A stretch of DNA of 64,000 nucleotides from Dichotomicrobium thermohalophilum. Lineage in GTDB: Bacteria; Pseudomonadota; Alphaproteobacteria; Rhizobiales; Rhodomicrobiaceae. The position numbers and the translations under genes were made by a program. Positions 27,504 through 37,237 of the stretch are shown one piece after another. The stretch is from positions 1,078,501 to 1,142,500 of the forward strand of contig NZ_QXDF01000001.1 in the NCBI RefSeq assembly GCF_003550175.1, read 5' to 3'. Within the stretch, counting starts at the first letter, position 1, and each line of letters begins with the position of its first letter. The notes under the pieces were generated by a model. That model saw nothing but the letters and a program-made list of their open reading frames with translations, made no database searches and was not told the origin of the DNA.

Positions 27504-28416
27504 CGGCGACCGCGCCCGTCGGCCCGTGGATGCGCCGCACAATCCGGTATGTGTTCGCATAAGCCGCGACAGAGGGCTGGATCGGGTTCGCATAACCACC
27601 GCCGATCGCCATCGCTACGGGGATTCCGCGCCGCGCGCATTCGCGCAGGACCATCTCGTCGCGCGCCATCAGCCCATCATGCGTGAGCGCCAGCCGGCCC
27701 AGCTTGTCCTCGGCGAGCGGGTCGACGCCCGCCTGGTAGAGCACGAGATCAGGCCGGAACGCGAAGACGGCCGGAAGATGCTCGGCGAGCATGCGCAGAT
27801 AGGCAGCATCCTCCATCCCGTCGGGCAGCGGCACGTCAAGATCGGACTCGCGTTTTCGGAATGGAAAGTTCTTCTCGCCGTGCATCGAGAAGACGAAGAC
27901 GGACGGGTTCGCGCCCAGGATCGCCGCGGTGCCGTCGCCCTGATGCACGTCGAGATCGACCACCGCCAGGCGCTCGGCCCACCCGTCGGCAAGCGCGCGC
28001 AGCGCCGCGACGGCTTGGTCATTGTAGATGCAGTAGCCCGCACCGAAGTCCCGGTGAGCGTGATGCGTGCCGCCTGCAAGCTGCCCGGAGATGCCGTCCG
28101 CAAGCGCTGCGCGGGTCGCCGCTACGGCCCCGCCGGTCGAGGCGCGCGTGCGCCGAACAAGGTGTTCGCTCCAGGGAAAGCCGATGCGCCGCATACTCCT
28201 TGGATCGAGCGAGCCGCTCTCGAACGCGGCAATGTAATCGGCATCGTGCGCGCGTGCGATGTCGGCGTCCTCCGCCAGCGGCGAGAGGTGCAGTTCATCG
28301 GGCGCGAGCAACCCCTCGTGCAAAAGCCGCTCACGCAGCATCGCGTATTTCTGCCCCGGAAACCGATGGCCCTCGGGCAGCGGTAGATTGAACGTGTCGG
28401 AGTAATAGGCGCGCAT
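27460..28416 (-). CDS. Histone-deacetylase-family amidohydrolase
   Basis: This 318-residue protein belongs to the zinc-dependent histone deacetylase/acetylpolyamine amidohydrolase family. Visible motifs are [19 protein letters not shown] (tandem active-site histidines), the zinc ligands Asp and His in [11 protein letters not shown], the third ligand Asp in [14 protein letters not shown], and the late GGGYANP glycine loop. Bacterial members deacetylate polyamines, acetoin-related substrates or proteins; the substrate here is unknown. ATG 28416 is preferred; longer starts add a low-complexity segment without family similarity. Its C-terminal 14 codons overlap dapE on the other strand. Confidence 0.88.
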   Translation of the reverse strand: MRAYYSDTFNLPLPEGHRFPGQKYAMLRERLLHEGLLAPDELHLSPLAEDADIARAHDADYIAAFESGSLDPRSMRRIGFPWSEHLVRRTRASTGGAVAATRAALADGISGQLAGGTHHAHRDFGAGYCIYNDQAVAALRALADGWAERLAVVDLDVHQGDGTAAILGANPSVFVFSMHGEKNFPFRKRESDLDVPLPDGMEDAAYLRMLAEHLPAVFAFRPDLVLYQAGVDPLAEDKLGRLALTHDGLMARDEMVLRECARRGIPVAMAIGGGYANPIQPSVAAYANTYRIVRRIHGPTGAVAVRRNTAQGSADRLL

Positions 28417-28675
28417 CAGTGTCGAGCCTTTCACAAATCCGGTAACGATGCCAGTCTCTGGCTGGTCGCAGCAGGTGGTGGAATGCACCTGCTTTGGATC
28501 CGTATACGCTCGCCACGGCGCATTCGATCGTGTTTCACGCAAGAGCTTGCGGCGTGGTGTTTATGACAGAAGCACCCTAGTATAGGCAGACTTTGCGCTA
28601 TATTTTTGTCATGAAGTGGAATTGGCTTAAAATTTTCTTGAATTGAAAGCGCGTATGGCTTAACAGCAGGTTCGG

Positions 28676-29299
28676 ATGGGGCGGGCGCATAACGAGCGGG
28701 AGTCAAACTTCTTGACGCGAGGTCATGATTTTTTCGCGCGAGTCGGTTCTGCAGTCTGTGGGACTTTCAGTTGCGGGATTATCTTGCTTGACAGCAGCGG
28801 TGCGCCGCTTCTCATGAACGCAGCGGCCGAGCCGGACGTCTCTAGCGACGGGCCGCTCTACCTGGATGGCGTTGGCGCGTTGCGGGGGAGGGATAACCGG
28901 CTTGACCGAGCCCTGAGGGACGCCTCCGGCAACTCTGGCAAAGCGGCCGCGCCGATCGTCGTGCGCCTGGATGAGGATGCCGGCGCGAGATCGGTGTGGA
29001 TCGTCCCCGTGAAAGACGAAGACGCCGCGGCGCTGGTCATGCTGACAACGACGGCACCGCCCGAGGTGCGGAGCGACCTGGTCTCAGACATGCTCGGGGT
29101 CAGCCAGGCTGAGGGAAAACTCGTGCACGCGCTGATGGCGGGCAAGACCCTGACGGTCTACGCGCGCGATGCCGGTCTGTCCTACAACACCGTGCGGAAC
29201 CAACTGCGTAGTGTCATGTCGAAGACGCAGGCCGGTTCACAGATCGAGCTTTTGCTGACGGTCGAGCGGCTTATTCCACCGCTTCGCATGTCGCCTTAG
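28676..29299 (+). CDS. LuxR-type helix-turn-helix regulator
   Basis: This 207-residue protein has an N-terminal region with a PAS-like pattern (GIILLDSSGAPLLMNAAAE) and a C-terminal LuxR/GerE-type DNA-binding domain: LGVSQAEGKLVHALMAGKTL, then the recognition helix region LSYNTVRNQLRSVMSKT. It lacks an acyl-homoserine-lactone domain, so it probably senses an internal signal or works as a stress regulator. The upstream region (28560-28675) is strikingly AT-rich for this genome. It is the nearest regulator to the glucan-trehalose operon that starts 341 bp downstream, and may control it. Confidence 0.8.
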   Translation: MGRAHNERESNFLTRGHDFFARVGSAVCGTFSCGIILLDSSGAPLLMNAAAEPDVSSDGPLYLDGVGALRGRDNRLDRALRDASGNSGKAAAPIVVRLDEDAGARSVWIVPVKDEDAAALVMLTTTAPPEVRSDLVSDMLGVSQAEGKLVHALMAGKTLTVYARDAGLSYNTVRNQLRSVMSKTQAGSQIELLLTVERLIPPLRMSP

Positions 29300-29640
29300 G
29301 CAACCAGATACTGGGCGCCGGGCTCTGCGCGCGATACGGAGCGCGCTAATGTCTGCCCGTTGTCAAATACGCGCCAAATCCGGAGTGGGCCCAAGGGCCT
29401 CTGGCAAGGTTTGCCAGTCGGATTGCCTTGCGTTGTCAGGACGATATTCATCCCCTTCCCGGTCTCATCAAGGCAGTGCTTTCGGTCAGCAGTGGATCGG
29501 GCTTATACTCGTGTCCTTTGAATCCGTTTTGCCTGTGCTGACACGATCTGGAACGCAGCTTCCATTTTTACGTTCTCGCCAGAGGAAACGGTGAGACAGC
29601 CAATCCGGCGGCCACGGTCGCCGGCGCAAGAGATAATGCT
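29300..29640 (+). other. Intergenic region before the glucan-trehalose operon
   Basis: No convincing gene was found here. Near the left end GCGCGC-N8-GCGCGC and TGGCAA-ggt-TTGCCA (29402-29416) can form hairpins that may end the regulator gene. A good -10-like TATACT lies at 29504-29509, but no clear -35 was found upstream. The operon promoter is therefore expected in 29450-29640 and may need an activator. Confidence 0.4.
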
Positions 29641-31659
29641 GTGAAGTTCGAGACTGCATCCGGGCCAAAAGACGCCGCCTCGCGGGAGGCGCTGTACGAC
29701 CTTGCGCAGAGTCGTGTCGCGATCGAGGGCGTCTGGCCGGAAATCGATTGCGGACGATTCGAGGTTAAGCGTGTTGTCGGCGATGAGCTGACGGTCGGGG
29801 CCGATATCTTTGTTGACGGCCATGACAAGCTGGATGCCGCCGTTCTGTTCCGCCGTGCAGCGGACAACGAGTGGTCGGAAGTGCGGATGGACTTCGTTGA
29901 GAACGACCGCTGGCGTGGCAGCTTTTCCCTGACCGAAAACACCCGCTACCTCTACACCATCATCGCGTGGCGCGACCTGTTCGCCACCTGGCGCGACGAG
30001 GTCGAGAAGAAGCGCGCGGCCGGTCAGTCGCTTTCAACCGAGATAGAAGAGGGCCGCATTCTGATCGAGGATGCGGTCCAGGCCGCGGCGCACGGGACCG
30101 AGCCCGAGCGGACCGCGCTGCGCGCGCTCCATGGCTACATCGAAGAAGCGGCGAGCGAAGCCGACCGGTTGGACCTTATGTTGACGGACCGGGCCGTTGA
30201 CCTGATGAGCAAGGTCGCGCGTCGGACCCATCTGACGCGTTACGAGAAGACCCTGTCCGTCTGGGTCGACCGGCCGAAGGCGGCATTCAGCGCCTGGTAC
30301 GAGATGTTCCCGCGCTCGCAGTCGGGCGACCCGCAGCGGCACGGCACCTTCGATGATGTGATCGCCCGGCTGCCTTATGTGCGCGATCTCGGCTTCGACG
30401 TGCTTTATTTCACGCCGATCCACCCGATCGGCAAGATGGACCGCAAGGGGCGGAACAACGCGCTTGAGGCCGAACCGGGCGATCCGGGGAGTCCGTACGC
30501 GATTGGCTCGGAGGAAGGCGGCCACGACGCGATCCACCCGGAACTCGGCACGTTCGCGGATTTTCACCGCCTCGTGAAGGCCGCCGAGCAGCACGGACTT
30601 GAGATCGCGCTCGACATCGCGATCCAGTGTGCGCCGGATCACCCGTGGATCACCGAGCATCCCGAATGGTTCGACTGGCGCCCCGACGGGACACTGAAAC
30701 ATGCCGAGAATCCGCCGAAGAAGTACGAGGACATCGTCAACGTTCATTTCTACCGCGAGGCGCTGCCGTCGCTCTGGTTCGCGCTGCGCGATGTCGTGCT
30801 GTTCTGGGCGGGCCACGGCGTGCGCATTTTCCGGGTCGATAACCCGCACACCAAGCCCTATCCGTTCTGGGAGTGGCTGATCGAGGATGTCCGCGCGCGC
30901 TATCCAGAGACGATCTTCCTGTCGGAAGCCTTCACCCGACCGAAGGTGATGAAGCGGCTTGCGAAGCTCGGCTTCAACCAGTCCTACACGTACTACACCT
31001 GGCGCAACACCAAGGCCGAGCTGACCGATTACCTGACCGAGCTGACGCGCTCAGAGAGCCGTGAATATTTTCGGCCGAACTTCTTCACCAACACGCCGGA
31101 CATCAACCCGATCCCGCTACAGACGAGCGGGCGGCCCGGCTATCAGGCGCGGCTGATCCTCGCGGCGACGCTCGCTTGCAACTACGGCATCTACAACGGT
31201 TTCGAGCTGTGCGAGGGCACCCCAATCCCCGGCGAGGAGGAGTATCTCCACTCGGAAAAATACGAAATCCGCGCCTGGGACTGGGACCGGCCGGGGAATA
31301 TCAAAGACGACATACGCTTCATCAACCGACTGCGCCGCGAGCATCCGGCTCTGCAGCAGTTCCTCAACCTCAACTTCTACAACGCCTGGAACGACAACAT
31401 CATCTACTACGGCAAGATGACGGATGACCTGCGGGACGTCCTGCTGTTTGCCGTGAATCTCGACTTCTGCCACCCGCAGGGCGCGCATTTCGAGGTTCCA
31501 CTGTGGGAATTCGGCCTGCCGGATGATGCGTCCGTCGGCGTAGAGGACCTGATCACTGGCGAGCGCTTTACCTGGACCGGCAAGGTCCAGCACATCCATC
31601 TCGACCCGAATGTGCGACCCTATGCGGCCTGGCGTCTGCTGCCGCCGGGAGGAGCCTGA
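29641..31659 (+). CDS. glgE: Maltose-1-phosphate maltosyltransferase GlgE
   Basis: GlgE transfers maltose from alpha-maltose-1-phosphate to the non-reducing end of alpha-1,4-glucan, an alternative to ADP-glucose glycogen synthesis. The 672-residue length fits. The GH13-type barrel shows FDVLYFTPIHPIGKMDRKGR, the nucleophile Asp400 in FRVDNPHTKP and the acid/base Glu429 in FLSEAFTRPKVM, followed by the GlgE-specific YTYYTWRNTKAEL. The N-terminal 120 residues form the extra domain used for dimer contacts. GTG 29641 is the only plausible start before the conserved domain. Its stop overlaps the next gene (TGATGA), beginning a seven-gene cluster. Confidence 0.97.
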   Translation: MKFETASGPKDAASREALYDLAQSRVAIEGVWPEIDCGRFEVKRVVGDELTVGADIFVDGHDKLDAAVLFRRAADNEWSEVRMDFVENDRWRGSFSLTENTRYLYTIIAWRDLFATWRDEVEKKRAAGQSLSTEIEEGRILIEDAVQAAAHGTEPERTALRALHGYIEEAASEADRLDLMLTDRAVDLMSKVARRTHLTRYEKTLSVWVDRPKAAFSAWYEMFPRSQSGDPQRHGTFDDVIARLPYVRDLGFDVLYFTPIHPIGKMDRKGRNNALEAEPGDPGSPYAIGSEEGGHDAIHPELGTFADFHRLVKAAEQHGLEIALDIAIQCAPDHPWITEHPEWFDWRPDGTLKHAENPPKKYEDIVNVHFYREALPSLWFALRDVVLFWAGHGVRIFRVDNPHTKPYPFWEWLIEDVRARYPETIFLSEAFTRPKVMKRLAKLGFNQSYTYYTWRNTKAELTDYLTELTRSESREYFRPNFFTNTPDINPIPLQTSGRPGYQARLILAATLACNYGIYNGFELCEGTPIPGEEEYLHSEKYEIRAWDWDRPGNIKDDIRFINRLRREHPALQQFLNLNFYNAWNDNIIYYGKMTDDLRDVLLFAVNLDFCHPQGAHFEVPLWEFGLPDDASVGVEDLITGERFTWTGKVQHIHLDPNVRPYAAWRLLPPGGA

Positions 31660-34600
31660 TGACGACCACGCCCGAACTCGCCGCCAAGCTCGCCGAGGCG
31701 GTGACCAGCGCCGCCGAGACCGGCGCAAGCCTGATCGATCGCACTCAGAGCGACTGGTACAAGGACGCGATCATCTACCAGCTTCACGTCAAGGCGTTTC
31801 AGGACGCCTCGGGCGACGGCATCGGCGACTTTGCGGGGCTGATGAGCCGGCTGGACTATGTGCAAGATCTTGGCGTCAACACCATCTGGCTGCTGCCTTT
31901 CTATCCATCACCGCTGCGCGACGACGGTTATGACATCGCCGATTATCTCAACGTCAATGAAAGCTACGGTGACCTGCTGCAGTTTCAGGCATTTCTGGAA
32001 GAGGCGCATCGGCGCGGCATCCGGGTTATCACCGAACTTGTCATCAATCACACCTCGGATCAGCACCCCTGGTTTCAACGCGCGCGACAGGTGCCGGCCG
32101 GCTCGCCCGAGCGGGACTTCTACGTCTGGAGCGACGACGACAAGAAGTACGCGGGCACGCGCATCATCTTCCTGGATACCGAGGCGTCCAACTGGACCTG
32201 GGACCCCGTCGCCCAAGCCTATTTCTGGCACCGCTTCTACTCGCACCAGCCGGACCTGAATTTCGACAACCCGGAAGTGTTCCGCGAGGTCGTCGGGGTA
32301 CTGAAATTCTGGCTGGACATGGGCGTGGATGGTCTGCGGCTCGACGCGGTGCCCTATCTGTGCGAGCGCGAAGGCACGAACAACGAGAACCTGCCAGAGA
32401 CTCATGAGGTATTGAAACGCGTGCGCGCTGCGGTCGACGAACGCTATACGGACCGCCTCTTGTTGGCCGAAGCCAATCAGTGGCCGGAGGACACGGCACC
32501 GTATTTCGGCGCGGGCGATGAATGCCACATGGCGTTCCACTTTCCGCTCATGCCGCGCATCTACATGGCTGTTGCCCGGGAGGACCGCTATCCGATCACG
32601 GATATCCTGCGCCAGACGCCGGACATCCCAGCCAACTGCCAGTGGGCGCTGTTCCTGCGCAATCACGACGAGCTGACGCTGGAGATGGTCACGGACGATG
32701 AGCGCGACTATCTCTGGCAGACCTACGCGACCGACAAGCGCGCGCGCATCAATCTCGGTATCCGCCGCCGGCTCGCTCCGCTGCTGGAAAACGACCGGCG
32801 CAAGATGGAGCTTTTGAACGCGCTGCTGCTCTCCATGCCCGGGACGCCCGTGATCTACTATGGTGACGAACTCGGCATGGGGGACAACTACTATCTCGGC
32901 GATCGCGACGGCGTGCGCACGCCGATGCAGTGGTCGGCCGACCGCAACGGCGGTTTCTCCCGCGCCGACCCGCAGAGGCTCTATCTGCCGCCGATCATGG
33001 ACCCGATCTACGGGTACCAGGCGATCAACGTCGAGGCGCAGCAGCGCGATTCCTCCTCGCTGCTCAACTGGATGCGCAAGATGATCGCCGTGCGCAAGTC
33101 GCATCTGGCGTTCGGGCGCGGCGGCCTGCGCTTCCTCTATCCGCGCAACCGCAAGGTACTGGCCTATGCGCGCGAGCATGAGGGCGAGACGCTGCTGTGC
33201 GTGTTCAATCTGGCGCGCTCGGCGCAGGCCGTGGAACTCGATCTTTCCGACTATCGCGGGCGCGTGCCCGTGGAATTGACCGGTAGCTCGGCCTTCCCGT
33301 CGATCGGCGAACTGCCATACATGCTCACTCTGCCGGCTTACGGATTCTACTGGTTCATCCTAACCGAGCAGGGCGAGGAGCCGCACTGGCGGATCACCCC
33401 GGTCGAACCCCCGCACGAGTTCATCACCGTGGTCTTCACCGATAGCTGGCAAAGCGTTCTGGACGGGCGCGAGCGCGCGCATCTGGAGACGGACTGTCTT
33501 CCCGCTTTTCTCCCGCAACAGCGCTGGTTCGGCGCTAAGGACGCCGACATCACCAGCGCGCGCTTGCAGCCGCTGGCGGTGTTCAGCGCGGACAGTCACA
33601 GCTATCCGCTGAGTACGGTGCGGGTCGAGCTTGATACGGGCGACACCCAGGAATATTTCCTGCCCCTGGCCGCGCAGTGGGGCGAAGTGCCGGCCGGTGC
33701 AGGTGCCAAGCCGGGTGCGAAGATGGCCAAGCTGCGGCGTGGCCCGCGCATGGGCGCGTTGCTCGACGCGACCCAGACCGACGGCTTCACCCGCGGCGTG
33801 GTGAATGCGATCCAACAGTCCCGCAAGCTGGATGCGCATGATGGCACCGTGGTTTTCAAGCCGGTCAGCACGTTCAAGCCCGTGCCGGCGGACGCAAATG
33901 TCCGTGTGGTCGGGGCCGAGCAGAGCAATGTGTCCGCGATCGTCGATGAGCGGCTGATGATCAAGGTCTATCGCCGCCTGCGCCACGGTATTCAGCCCGA
34001 AGTCGAGATTGCGCATTTCCTCAGCCATGTTGCCCATTACGACAACACGCCGGCGCTGCGCGGTTACGTCGAATATCAGCCGAACGAGGGCGAGCCGGTG
34101 GCGCTGTCGGCGCTGTTCGATTTTGTCGAGAACCAGGGCGACTGCTGGAATGCGATCGTCGACGGGCTGGACCGCGCGCTTGAAGAGCACGCGTTGACAA
34201 CCGTGGAGAGTATCGAAGACGAAGCCGCCGACACGCTGCCCTATACTTTCCCGATCAACCTGATGGGCGTGCTTGGCAAGCGGACTGCCGAGTTGCACCA
34301 GGCCTTCGCCATCGACACCACGGACCCCGCCTTCGGCCGCGAGGCGCTGAGCAAGGCGGATATCTCCCGCTGGGTCGACGATCTGCAGAACGAGATGAGC
34401 CGCGGCTTTCTCGCGCTCGAGCGCGCGGCCAAGCATAACGAGGGCCTCGAAGGCATCGTCGCCGAACTTCGGGATGCGCGTGAGGACGTGGAGCGGCGCG
34501 TCTGCGCGCTGACCAATACGCCGGCAGATGGCGCCAAGACGCGCGTCCATGGCGATTTTCACCTGGGACAGGTTCTCGTCTCCCAGACCGACGTCGTCAT

Positions 34601-34994
34601 CATTGACTTTGAGGGTGAGCCGGGTCGCGCCCTGGAGGAGCGCCGCGCGAAGACGTCACCGCTGCGCGACGTGGCGGGGATGCTGCGCTCGATCGACTAT
34701 GCCGCCTTCGCCGCACTCGATCGGGTCAGTAGCCGCGTGCCGGAGCTTCCCGAGCGGACGGTCGCCGCCGCCGAAAACTGGCGCAAGCGCGCGAGCGATG
34801 AATTCGTGCAGATTTATAGGGCGACGGCTGGCGACATGCCGAGTCTGCCCAAAGACCCGGAGACCTTCGCCCGGCAACTCGAAATCTTCCTGTTTCAAAA
34901 GGTCTTTTATGAGGTCGGCTATGAGGCGGCCAACCGCCCGACATGGCTGTCGATCCCGGTGCGTGGTGCGCTTGAACTGATCTCGCGGGCGTGA
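31659..34994 (+). CDS. treS: Trehalose synthase-maltokinase fusion
   Basis: This 1111-residue protein joins two activities. The N-terminal part (about residues 20-590) is trehalose synthase, a GH13 enzyme interconverting trehalose and maltose: [20 protein letters not shown], the nucleophile in [11 protein letters not shown], the acid/base in [11 protein letters not shown] and the transition-state Asp in [11 protein letters not shown]. The C-terminal part (about 610-1111) is maltokinase, which makes maltose-1-phosphate with [14 protein letters not shown] at its start and the kinase-like catalytic [10 protein letters not shown] and metal-binding [13 protein letters not shown]. The fusion hands maltose directly to phosphorylation, supplying the substrate of GlgE encoded immediately upstream. 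Start overlaps glgE by one base. Confidence 0.97.
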   Translation: MTTTPELAAKLAEAVTSAAETGASLIDRTQSDWYKDAIIYQLHVKAFQDASGDGIGDFAGLMSRLDYVQDLGVNTIWLLPFYPSPLRDDGYDIADYLNVNESYGDLLQFQAFLEEAHRRGIRVITELVINHTSDQHPWFQRARQVPAGSPERDFYVWSDDDKKYAGTRIIFLDTEASNWTWDPVAQAYFWHRFYSHQPDLNFDNPEVFREVVGVLKFWLDMGVDGLRLDAVPYLCEREGTNNENLPETHEVLKRVRAAVDERYTDRLLLAEANQWPEDTAPYFGAGDECHMAFHFPLMPRIYMAVAREDRYPITDILRQTPDIPANCQWALFLRNHDELTLEMVTDDERDYLWQTYATDKRARINLGIRRRLAPLLENDRRKMELLNALLLSMPGTPVIYYGDELGMGDNYYLGDRDGVRTPMQWSADRNGGFSRADPQRLYLPPIMDPIYGYQAINVEAQQRDSSSLLNWMRKMIAVRKSHLAFGRGGLRFLYPRNRKVLAYAREHEGETLLCVFNLARSAQAVELDLSDYRGRVPVELTGSSAFPSIGELPYMLTLPAYGFYWFILTEQGEEPHWRITPVEPPHEFITVVFTDSWQSVLDGRERAHLETDCLPAFLPQQRWFGAKDADITSARLQPLAVFSADSHSYPLSTVRVELDTGDTQEYFLPLAAQWGEVPAGAGAKPGAKMAKLRRGPRMGALLDATQTDGFTRGVVNAIQQSRKLDAHDGTVVFKPVSTFKPVPADANVRVVGAEQSNVSAIVDERLMIKVYRRLRHGIQPEVEIAHFLSHVAHYDNTPALRGYVEYQPNEGEPVALSALFDFVENQGDCWNAIVDGLDRALEEHALTTVESIEDEAADTLPYTFPINLMGVLGKRTAELHQAFAIDTTDPAFGREALSKADISRWVDDLQNEMSRGFLALERAAKHNEGLEGIVAELRDAREDVERRVCALTNTPADGAKTRVHGDFHLGQVLVSQTDVVIIDFEGEPGRALEERRAKTSPLRDVAGMLRSIDYAAFAALDRVSSRVPELPERTVAAAENWRKRASDEFVQIYRATAGDMPSLPKDPETFARQLEIFLFQKVFYEVGYEAANRPTWLSIPVRGALELISRA

Positions 34995-35025
34995 CGCGGT
35001 CGCGCCAAAGTCAAAAGGTGACTGC

Positions 35026-37224
35026 GTGAATACCTATCCGGCCAGAAGCGATATCGAGGCGATCGTCAGCGGACGTCACGGCAATCCTTTTGCTGTGCTC
35101 GGCCCTCAATGGCCGTCCGAGGACACCTGTGTCCTCAGCGTCTTTGCGCCGGAAGCTCAGCGCGTGGAGGCGATCAACCGGGAAACCGGCCAGGTGCTTG
35201 CCCCGCTGGAGAAGCTGGACGCCGGCGGGTTCTTCGCCGGTGTGCTGCCCGATGTGCCGATGCGTCCCGGCTACCGCCTGCGCCTGTCCTGGGACGATGA
35301 TCGCTGGGAAAGGGAAGATCCCTACCGCTTTCCACCCATTCTCGGCGAGACGGACATCCACCTGATGGCCGAGGGGACGCATCGCGAGCTTTACACCAGG
35401 CTCGGCGCCCACCCTATCGAGATGGAAGGCGTGGCCGGTGTCGCTTTCGCCGTGTGGGCGCCGAACGCCCAGCGCGTCAGCGTCGTGGGCGACTTTAACG
35501 GCTGGGACGGCCGCCGCCATCCGATGCGCCGGCACGGCACAGCCGGCATCTGGGATCTTTTCATTCCCGGGGTCGAGGCCGGTGCGCTCTACAAGTTCGA
35601 CATCATCGGCCCCAACGGCGAAGTGCTGCCGCAGAAGGCCGACCCGATGGCGTTTTCCATGGAAGCGCCGCCGGCGAATGCCTCGCGCGTTGTCGCGCCC
35701 GTGCAGCAGAACTGGGGCGACCATGCGTGGCTGGAGAAGCGCTGGGACGCTCAGAACCGGGCGGCGCCGATCTCGATTTACGAGGTGCATCTCGGCTCAT
35801 GGCGGCGCGGCGAAGGCGGAGCGTATTTCGACTATGATCGGCTCAGCCGGGAATTGGTTGCCTATGTAAAGGACCTCGGCTTCACCCACATTGAGCTCTT
35901 GCCCATCAGCGAACATCCCTTCACTGGTTCATGGGGGTATCAACCGCTCGGGCTGTTTGCCCCGACCGCGCGTTACGGGGCGCCCGATGGTTTTGCCCGC
36001 TTTGTGGAGCGCTGCCACCAGGAAGATATCGGCGTGATCATCGACTGGGTGCCCGGCCATTTCCCCTCGGATGCCTACGGCCTCGCGCGCTTCGACGGCA
36101 CGCCGCTCTATGAGCACGCCGACCCGCGCCGCGGCTTTCATCCCGACTGGAACACGCTGATCTATGATCTGGGGCGGCCCGAGGTTGCCAACTTCCTCGA
36201 CTCCAACGCGCTTTTCTGGATCGACCGGTATCACGTTGACGGGCTGCGCGTGGATGCCGTGGCTTCGATGCTCTACCTGGACTATAGCCGCGAGCACGGG
36301 GAGTGGGTGCCCAATGTCCACGGCGGTCGCGAAAACCTCGAAGCCGTCGCGTTTCTCAAGGGCATGAACACGCGCGTCTACGGCGCTTTCCCCAGCGCCA
36401 TGACGGCGGCCGAAGAGTCGACCGCCTGGCCGATGGTGTCCGCCCCCGTCGAGTCGGGCGGGCTCGGCTTCGGCTACAAGTGGAACATGGGGTGGATGCA
36501 CGACACGCTGTTCTATATGTCGCAGGACCCGATCCACCGCCGCTACCACCATTCTTCGCTGACATTTGGCCTGCTCTACGCCTTCAGCGAGAACTTCATC
36601 CTGCCGCTCAGCCACGACGAGGTCGTGCACGGGAAGGGCTCGCTGATCGGGAAGATGCCCGGCGACCGCTGGCAGAAATTCGCGAACCTGCGCGCCTATC
36701 TCGCCTTCATGTGGACGCATCCGGGGAAGAAACTGCTGTTCATGGGCGGCGAATTCGCCCAGGAGCGCGAGTGGGACCACGACAGTCAACTGGACTGGCA
36801 CCTTCTCTCGCTTCCGGAGCACCGCGGCGTGCAGGACCTCGTGCGCGATCTCAACCGGCTGTATCGCAGCACGCCGGCGCTGCATGAGCTTGATTGCGAG
36901 CCGGCGGGCTTCGACTGGGTCGAGGCAAACGATGCAAACCGCAGCGTGCTCGCCTATCTGCGCAAGGGCGTAGGGGATACGCCGCCGGTGCTGGTTGTGT
37001 GCAATTTCACACCGGTCGTCCAGTATGGATACAGGGTCGGTGTGCCGTTTGGCGGTGCCTGGAGCGAGCGTCTCAATACGGATGCCGCGCATTATGGCGG
37101 CTCGAATCTCGGTAATCTCGGGCAGGTGCACACGACCGACACGCCGGCGCACTCCCTGCCCGCCTCACTGGAGTTGACGCTGCCGCCGCTTGCGACAATC
37201 GTCCTGGCCCCTTATCCAACGTAA
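35026..37224 (+). CDS. glgB: 1,4-alpha-glucan branching enzyme
   Basis: GlgB introduces alpha-1,6 branches into linear alpha-1,4-glucan. Its 732 residues contain an N-terminal carbohydrate-binding domain ([21 protein letters not shown]) and the GH13 core with [12 protein letters not shown], the nucleophile in [16 protein letters not shown], the acid/base in [10 protein letters not shown] and the transition-state Asp in [15 protein letters not shown] 35026 is preceded by AAGGTG and lies 31 bases after treS. It works on the polymer made by GlgE. Confidence 0.97.
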   Translation: MNTYPARSDIEAIVSGRHGNPFAVLGPQWPSEDTCVLSVFAPEAQRVEAINRETGQVLAPLEKLDAGGFFAGVLPDVPMRPGYRLRLSWDDDRWEREDPYRFPPILGETDIHLMAEGTHRELYTRLGAHPIEMEGVAGVAFAVWAPNAQRVSVVGDFNGWDGRRHPMRRHGTAGIWDLFIPGVEAGALYKFDIIGPNGEVLPQKADPMAFSMEAPPANASRVVAPVQQNWGDHAWLEKRWDAQNRAAPISIYEVHLGSWRRGEGGAYFDYDRLSRELVAYVKDLGFTHIELLPISEHPFTGSWGYQPLGLFAPTARYGAPDGFARFVERCHQEDIGVIIDWVPGHFPSDAYGLARFDGTPLYEHADPRRGFHPDWNTLIYDLGRPEVANFLDSNALFWIDRYHVDGLRVDAVASMLYLDYSREHGEWVPNVHGGRENLEAVAFLKGMNTRVYGAFPSAMTAAEESTAWPMVSAPVESGGLGFGYKWNMGWMHDTLFYMSQDPIHRRYHHSSLTFGLLYAFSENFILPLSHDEVVHGKGSLIGKMPGDRWQKFANLRAYLAFMWTHPGKKLLFMGGEFAQEREWDHDSQLDWHLLSLPEHRGVQDLVRDLNRLYRSTPALHELDCEPAGFDWVEANDANRSVLAYLRKGVGDTPPVLVVCNFTPVVQYGYRVGVPFGGAWSERLNTDAAHYGGSNLGNLGQVHTTDTPAHSLPASLELTLPPLATIVLAPYPT

Positions 37225-37237
37225 CAAGAGTGAACAA

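Noticed and set aside
29349-29594. 81-codon open frame in the gap before glgE
   Set aside because: No ribosome site, no recognisable motif, and it runs through the expected promoter region.
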